A DNA stretch of 37,115 nt. Source: Acidobacteriota bacterium (GTDB taxonomy: Bacteria; Acidobacteriota; Vicinamibacteria; Vicinamibacterales; UBA8438). The stretch covers positions 1-37,115 of the forward strand of contig JAPOVI010000368.1 in assembly GCA_026708265.1 (NCBI GenBank), read 5' to 3'. Below are positions 34,831 through 37,115 of this stretch, piece by piece. Numbering within the stretch: position 1 is the stretch's first letter; the number at the start of each line of letters is the position of its first letter. The translations under genes were made by a program, and so were the position numbers. Below the pieces are notes generated by a model. It made no database searches. It worked only from the letters and a program-made list of their open reading frames with translations, and was not told where the DNA came from.

Positions 34831-36225
34831 ATGACCAGCAACCGGAACCGACCGCTCTCCGTCGCCTGCGTGCTTGCGCTGCTGCTGTTCGCCGCACCGC
34901 TCTCGGCCGCTACGGCCGCCGGCGAGGAGGCGGTGACGTTCGCGAAGCACGTCGCGCCGATCCTGCAGGAGAACTGCCAGAGCTGCCATCGGCCCAACTC
35001 GATGGCGCCGATGTCGCTGATGACGTACGAAGAGGTGCGCCCCTGGGCGCGGAGCATCAAGTACCGCACCGGGCTCCGCAACCGCATGGGCGTGATGCCG
35101 CCGTGGTTCCTGGAGAAGAACGTCGGCATCCAGGCGATCAAGGACGACCTGGCGCTGACCGAGGAAGAGATAGCGACGATCGCCGCCTGGGTGGACGGCG
35201 GCGCGCCGCGGGGCAACCCCGAGGACCTGCCGCCGCCACTCGCCTTCGCCGGCCCCGGCGAGTGGGAGATGGGCGAGCCCGACCTGGTGGTCGTGGGACC
35301 GTCCGCCTCGCGGGCCGCCGACGATCCCGACTGGTGGGGGGCGCTGCCGCCCGTCGCGACGGGGCTTACCGAGGACCGCTACGTGAAGACGATGCAGGTC
35401 AAGGAGGTCGGCGACAACACCCGCACCATCGGCGGCCGGTTCATCTACCACCATGCGTTCTTCGCGCTGATCGACGAGGAGGGCGAGCGGCACGACAACG
35501 GCGACTGGCCGACCATCCACGACCTGCGCAACAACCCGCGGGGCTTCTCGTTCGATCCCGAGGCGGGCCGGCTCCTGCCGGGGAACACGAAGCTGCAGTG
35601 GAACAACGTCCACCTGCACTCGAACGGCGAGGACACCACCGCCCACCTGGAGGTCGCCTTCCAGTTCCACCCCCGCGGCTACGAGCCGACGAAGCGGATC
35701 GGGCGCATCGGCTTCGGCACGGCCGAGATCGACGTCCTGCCGAACCGGGACGGGCAGGTGCGCCATTTCTACCAGACGCTGCAGGACAACGTGAAGCTGA
35801 CGATGTTCGCGCCGCACATGCACGCGGCCGGCGTCCGGATGTGCATGGAGGCGATCTGGGCCGGCCGGGTGGAGACGCTCAACTGCGCCGGCTACGACCA
35901 CAACTGGCTGCGCTACTACCGCTACGAGGACGACGCCGCCCCGCTCCTGCCGAAGGGCACGATCCTGCACGGCATCGGCTACTTCGACAGCACCGCGGCC
36001 AATCCCAACATCGTCGATCCGCGCAACTGGACCGGCTTCGGCCACCGGGCCATCGACAACATGCTGCTCGTCATCGCGCCGGCGTTCATCCTGACCGACG
36101 AGGAGTTCGCGGCCGAGATGGCCGAGCGCCGCAAGCGGCTCGACCTCGCCGAGGGAGAGACCGTGCTCGGCTGCCCGCTGTGCGGCTTCGAGGAGCTGCC
36201 GGAACAGCGGGCGAACAACCAGTAG
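34831..36225 (+). CDS. Cytochrome c fused to a copper type II (ascorbate-dependent) monooxygenase-like domain
   Basis: The 464-residue protein has a signal peptide (about 1-30) and a short cytochrome c domain with CQSCH (Cys49, Cys52, His53). A PHM-like copper monooxygenase fold follows: YHHAF (207-208), HLH (261-263), AHLEVAFQF, FAPHMHAAGVRM (329-331), YDHNWLRYYRY (His357) and LPKGTILHGIGYFDSTAANPN. This order matches the two copper sites of peptidylglycine monooxygenase relatives. The C-terminus carries CPLC (448-451), a possible extra metal or redox site. It could hydroxylate an organic substrate using electrons delivered through its own haem. It overlaps no neighbour and is followed 7 bp later by another exported protein. 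Confidence 0.83.
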   Translation: MTSNRNRPLSVACVLALLLFAAPLSAATAAGEEAVTFAKHVAPILQENCQSCHRPNSMAPMSLMTYEEVRPWARSIKYRTGLRNRMGVMPPWFLEKNVGIQAIKDDLALTEEEIATIAAWVDGGAPRGNPEDLPPPLAFAGPGEWEMGEPDLVVVGPSASRAADDPDWWGALPPVATGLTEDRYVKTMQVKEVGDNTRTIGGRFIYHHAFFALIDEEGERHDNGDWPTIHDLRNNPRGFSFDPEAGRLLPGNTKLQWNNVHLHSNGEDTTAHLEVAFQFHPRGYEPTKRIGRIGFGTAEIDVLPNRDGQVRHFYQTLQDNVKLTMFAPHMHAAGVRMCMEAIWAGRVETLNCAGYDHNWLRYYRYEDDAAPLLPKGTILHGIGYFDSTAANPNIVDPRNWTGFGHRAIDNMLLVIAPAFILTDEEFAAEMAERRKRLDLAEGETVLGCPLCGFEELPEQRANNQ

Positions 36226-36232
36226 GCGTCGC

Positions 36233-37115
36233 ATGGAGCGGAGCATGCCTCCCCGCGCAGGTGCCCTTGTGGCCGCCGCGGCGCTGTTGCTGCCGGCCAC
36301 GGCCTCCGCGCAGCCCGGGCGCGAGCACGGCCAGGGCATCACGCCCGTCTACGAGGGGTACGTGGAGAAGCCGGACGGGTCGTTCGACCTGCTGTTCGGC
36401 TACCTGAACCGGAACTGGGCGGAGCAGCCGGTGATCGAGATCGGCCCGGACAACTTCCTCGATCCCGGCGGCCCCGACCTCGGGCAGCCGACGCACTTCC
36501 TCCCGCGCCGCAACCGCTTCGTCTTCCGGGTTCCGGTGCCGGCCGACTTCGGCCGGGGCGAGGTGGTCTGGACGCTGACGGTCAACGGCGTGACCGCGCA
36601 GGCGTTCGGCACGCTCCGGCAGGGCTACGCCGTCGACGACACGGTGCTGATGGCGAACTTCGGCGGCGGTGGACAGGGCGGCTTCCGGCCCGACACCGTC
36701 GGCAACCGGGCGCCGGACCTTGCGGTCGAGACCGACCGCGAGCTGACGGCGGCGGTCGGCGAGCCGCTGACGCTCCGCACCGTCGCCACCGACGACGGAA
36801 AGCCCGCGCGCCGGCCCATCCCCGACCGCTGGATCGGGCGCAACCGCTCCGTGCTGTTCGCCGCGACCGGCCTGCGCCTGTCCTGGATCCGCTACCGCGG
36901 CCCCGCCCCCGTCGCGTTCGACCCGCCGCAGACGAAGGTGTGGGAGGACTACCGCGACGGCGGCGGCTCTCCCTGGTCCGCCGGCTGGGAGCCCCCGCCC
37001 ATCCCGCCCGAGAACCGCTGGACGGTGCGCGCCACCTTCAGCGCGCCCGGCACCTACGTGCTGCGCTGCATCGCCCACGACGGCGGCCTACAGACCTACG
37101 AGGACGTCACGGTCC
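36233..37115 (+). CDS. Secreted protein of unknown function, 3' end outside the window
   Basis: An open frame runs from ATG 36233 (or ATG 36245) to the window edge, 294 codons without a stop. It has a signal peptide (GALVAAAALLLPATASAQ) and a mature start REHGQGITPVYEGYVEKPDG. The beta-rich body (FDLLFGYLNRNW, FVFRVPVP, VVWTLTVNG) and an Ig-like last stretch (WTVRATFSAPGTYVLRCIAHDG) follow. No catalytic motif was recognised. It is 7 bp downstream of the copper/cytochrome gene and is probably co-transcribed. Similar exported proteins are common in Acidobacteriota; function is unknown. Confidence 0.85.
   Translation, partial: MERSMPPRAGALVAAAALLLPATASAQPGREHGQGITPVYEGYVEKPDGSFDLLFGYLNRNWAEQPVIEIGPDNFLDPGGPDLGQPTHFLPRRNRFVFRVPVPADFGRGEVVWTLTVNGVTAQAFGTLRQGYAVDDTVLMANFGGGGQGGFRPDTVGNRAPDLAVETDRELTAAVGEPLTLRTVATDDGKPARRPIPDRWIGRNRSVLFAATGLRLSWIRYRGPAPVAFDPPQTKVWEDYRDGGGSPWSAGWEPPPIPPENRWTVRATFSAPGTYVLRCIAHDGGLQTYEDVTV

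Noticed and set aside
1..37115. CRISPR arrays, tRNA or rRNA genes, IS elements, phage genes
   Set aside because: No regularly spaced repeats, cloverleaf-like sequences, transposase or integrase motifs were found on reading both strands.

Overview
The window is GC-rich, gene-dense bacterial DNA with features of Acidobacteriota, probably a Vicinamibacteria-type lineage. The taxonomic call is an inference. It rests on an ADOP-type permease (acidobacterial duplicated orphan permease) next to a PadR-type regulator, a TonB-dependent receptor with a carboxypeptidase-regulatory-like N-terminus, many secreted amidohydrolase, beta-propeller and cytochrome c proteins, and very high GC. I saw no rRNA, tRNA, CRISPR array, integrase or intact IS element.

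Left part (1-9.4 kb): two paralogous LuxR-type regulators on the minus strand (38-829, cut short of its HTH domain in this window, and 8240-9376, complete) flank a MalT-like ATPase/LuxR regulator (1523-4333) and a large TonB-dependent receptor (4450-7452). Between the receptor and the second regulator lies a decayed stretch. It holds a caspase-family (peptidase C14) remnant with an in-frame amber stop and a 27-codon lipoprotein-leader-like fragment.

Centre (9.4-17.3 kb): an orphan RND pump, a translationally coupled DUF2236/MpaB-type haem oxygenase, and a convergent P450-GH3 operon. The two transcription units start on either side and converge, with 12 bp between their 3' ends. Their upstream regions share a 63-64 bp block holding an 18-bp inverted repeat, CCT(T/A)CC-N6-GGTAGG. 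Further copies lie upstream of the LuxR regulator and the caspase remnant. I read this as one small regulon coding for an undescribed small-molecule pathway: two oxygenases, an acyl-adenylating conjugating enzyme, an exporter and an autoregulated LuxR-type switch. It is the best candidate for a new system in the window.

Right-centre (17.3-28 kb): a frameshifted higB toxin remnant precedes an intact higA antitoxin. Then come two overlapping amidohydrolase-fold genes, the second without the expected metal ligands, a small membrane protein, an NHL-propeller protein, a CmcI-type O-methyltransferase, a two-gene molybdenum hydroxylase (2Fe-2S plus Mo subunit), and a secreted WD40/TolB-CehA/McbA metallohydrolase fusion.

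Right end (28-37.1 kb): an ADOP permease preceded by a C-terminally truncated PadR gene, a PIN toxin/ribbon-helix-helix antitoxin pair, and a run of exported proteins. The run contains a cytochrome c-PQQ propeller dehydrogenase resembling polyvinyl-alcohol dehydrogenase, an unknown secreted protein, a cytochrome c/copper type II monooxygenase-like protein, and a secreted protein that leaves the window. Together with the Mo hydroxylase these suggest periplasmic oxidation of organic substrates.
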